64,000 nucleotides of DNA from assembly GCF_018829635.1 (NCBI RefSeq), contig NZ_JAHKKG010000009.1, positions 186,001-250,000 on the forward strand. Reading direction: 5' to 3'. Position numbers and translations under genes: made by a program. This stretch comes from Paractinoplanes bogorensis (lineage in GTDB: Bacteria > Actinomycetota > Actinomycetes > Mycobacteriales > Micromonosporaceae). Shown piece after piece: positions 63,251 to 64,000 of the stretch; within the stretch, counting starts at the first letter, position 1; each line of letters begins with the position of its first letter. The notes under the pieces are model-generated. The model was given only the letters and a program-made list of their open reading frames with translations, was not told where the DNA came from and did not search any database.

Positions 63251-64000
63251 TCAGCGCACTGATAAATGCACGTGGTTGGTGTGGTCGCTCGAGGGGTCGC
63301 CGTTGCCTCTCGAGTACGCCTTCCAGCCGCTCGACGGCAACCAGATGCGTTTGAACCAGATGACGTAGAGCACGCCGAGCCGGTCCGAGTTGTTGATGAA
63401 GTAGTTGGCCAGCCTGGTCCCGTACGCCTTGTCGGACCCCGACGCGACCCCGCCGAAACCCTTCTTCTCGGCCGCGAAGTCGCACGCCTGCCCCTTGGGA
63501 TGCTCGCCGCTGTTCTGGTGGCGGAAGCAGGCCACGTAGTGATCGAACCCGTCGGACTGGGCCTGCTTCAGCGCGTGCAGCATGCGCGGCGTGATGCAGC
63601 CACTCGTGGTGGGGTCGTTCTCGGTGCAGCCCTCGGAGGGCAGTGACCCGTCGGAGTTGCGCTTGGTCGGGGTGGCCTTGTCGCTGGACCCGCCGTCGGT
63701 CGGCTCCTTGGCGTCGCCGCCGGTGTTGGCCGCCTTGAGCGCCGCCTCGGCCTGCACCTTGCGCTTGGCCATCACGTTGACCTGCTTGGCCTGGTTGCGC
63801 ACCTCGATGTCGATGGCCAGCTTGGCCTGGGCCTGAGCGTCCCGGTTGGCCTTGAGATCGGCGACGACCTGGTTCTCCTTGACCGCGACGGTCTCGAGCG
63901 TCTCCGCCCGGTCGAGGAAGCCGCTGGTCGAGTCGGCCCCGAGCAGCGCCGTCATCGGACCGAGACGACCGGTCCGGTACGACTTCTGGATGATCTCGTC
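63251..64000 (-). CDS. Secreted coiled-coil protein with M15-like C-terminal domain (5' end off window)
   Basis: The minus-strand frame is open from the right edge (DEIIQKSYRTGRLGPMTALLG) to its stop at 63251, so ATG 63955 is internal and the gene begins beyond the window. The visible part has the coiled-coil region typical of RipA/NlpC-associated N-domains (ADSTSGFLDRAETLETVAVKENQVVADLKANRDAQAQ). A Gly/Ser/Thr linker follows, then a domain with HPKGQACDFAAEKKG and SSDHTNHVHLSVR. The spaced His/Asp residues recall zinc M15 peptidases, and the domain is the type annotated as ARB_07466-like in actinobacteria. A cell-wall role is likely. Its 3' end is 3 bp from the ABC ATPase stop. Confidence 0.78.
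   Translation of the reverse strand, partial: DEIIQKSYRTGRLGPMTALLGADSTSGFLDRAETLETVAVKENQVVADLKANRDAQAQAKLAIDIEVRNQAKQVNVMAKRKVQAEAALKAANTGGDAKEPTDGGSSDKATPTKRNSDGSLPSEGCTENDPTTSGCITPRMLHALKQAQSDGFDHYVACFRHQNSGEHPKGQACDFAAEKKGFGGVASGSDKAYGTRLANYFINNSDRLGVLYVIWFKRIWLPSSGWKAYSRGNGDPSSDHTNHVHLSVR

Noticed and set aside
1..64000. CRISPR arrays, tRNA/rRNA genes, IS elements, prophage or att sites
   Set aside because: No spaced repeats, cloverleaf-like sequences, transposase or integrase reading frames were found; the only tandem arrays are the 23-bp and 20-bp repeats described.

Overview
The window looks like a chromosomal segment of a high-GC, filamentous, sporulating actinomycete, most likely Micromonosporaceae (Actinoplanes-like). 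This is inferred from very high GC, many GTG starts, frequent 4-nt ATGA/GTGA gene overlaps, leaderless-type promoters (TANNNT 6-8 nt before the start), a SARP/LAL-type giant regulator, an ECF sigma with a zinc anti-sigma, and several large c-di-GMP proteins. No rRNA, tRNA, CRISPR array, IS element or prophage was seen.

Layout. 0-2.7 kb: a DeoR-regulated sugar ABC importer (deoR, lipoprotein binding protein, permease cut by the window edge). 2.7-9.2 kb: two GGDEF-EAL c-di-GMP enzymes, the first preceded by an unusual 23-bp tandem repeat, with an APH-fold kinase and a Nudix hydrolase between them. 9.3-13.6 kb: pseH-pseI, and facing them a two-gene pair here called A1-B1 (glycan-transferase-like protein A plus methyltransferase-like protein B). 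14.0-18.9 kb: a two-gene fluoride channel, an MMPL transporter and its likely two-component system. 19.0-25.7 kb: one minus-strand operon ACP > SDR > acyl-AMP ligase > LuxE-like > LuxC-like > 785-aa polytopic GT-C-like protein. 25.9-32.1 kb: the divergent plus-strand operon pseB > pseC > A2 > B2 > pseF(spsF) > pseG. Together these encode all six steps from UDP-GlcNAc to CMP-pseudaminic acid, bracketed by paralogous A-B pairs and linked to an acyl-activation/reduction module. This is the most interesting part of the window. It reads as a surface-glycan (possibly flagellin or spore-surface) glycosylation island with lipid-like tailoring, which is an inference.

32-37.5 kb: an MDR oxidoreductase, a hipBA locus whose hipA has lost its middle and frame, a DHA2 efflux pump sharing the large hip operator region, an S66 peptidase and an atypical LuxR regulator. 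37.7-48.6 kb: an AfsR/SARP-LAL-like regulator, then a YtfQRT/YjfF-type sugar ABC system with a secreted GH2 enzyme carrying two AbfB-like domains between binding protein and ATPase. 48.6-51.2 kb: anti-sigma/ECF sigma pair and a secreted neprosin-like protein. 51.4-53.7 kb: CorA, cysteine dioxygenase plus rhodanese, and a small membrane protein. 53.6-61.4 kb: two divergent efflux/regulator pairs with clear palindromic operators (TetR and LacI types), a TPR-GGDEF protein, a lipoprotein and a second TetR. 61.6-64 kb: an ABC-2 glycan-type exporter and the 3' part of a secreted coiled-coil/M15-like protein.

Regulatory structure is unusually legible: a 21-bp-armed hip operator, three GAACnnnGTTC palindromes at tetR/MFS, twin TAGAACGTTCTA operators at lacI/MFS, a shared GTAGGG(T/G)TAACCCCAC box at the two-component operon and the MMPL gene, 11-bp-phased CTTCA repeats before the SARP-like gene, and two matching DnaA-box pairs 55 kb apart.
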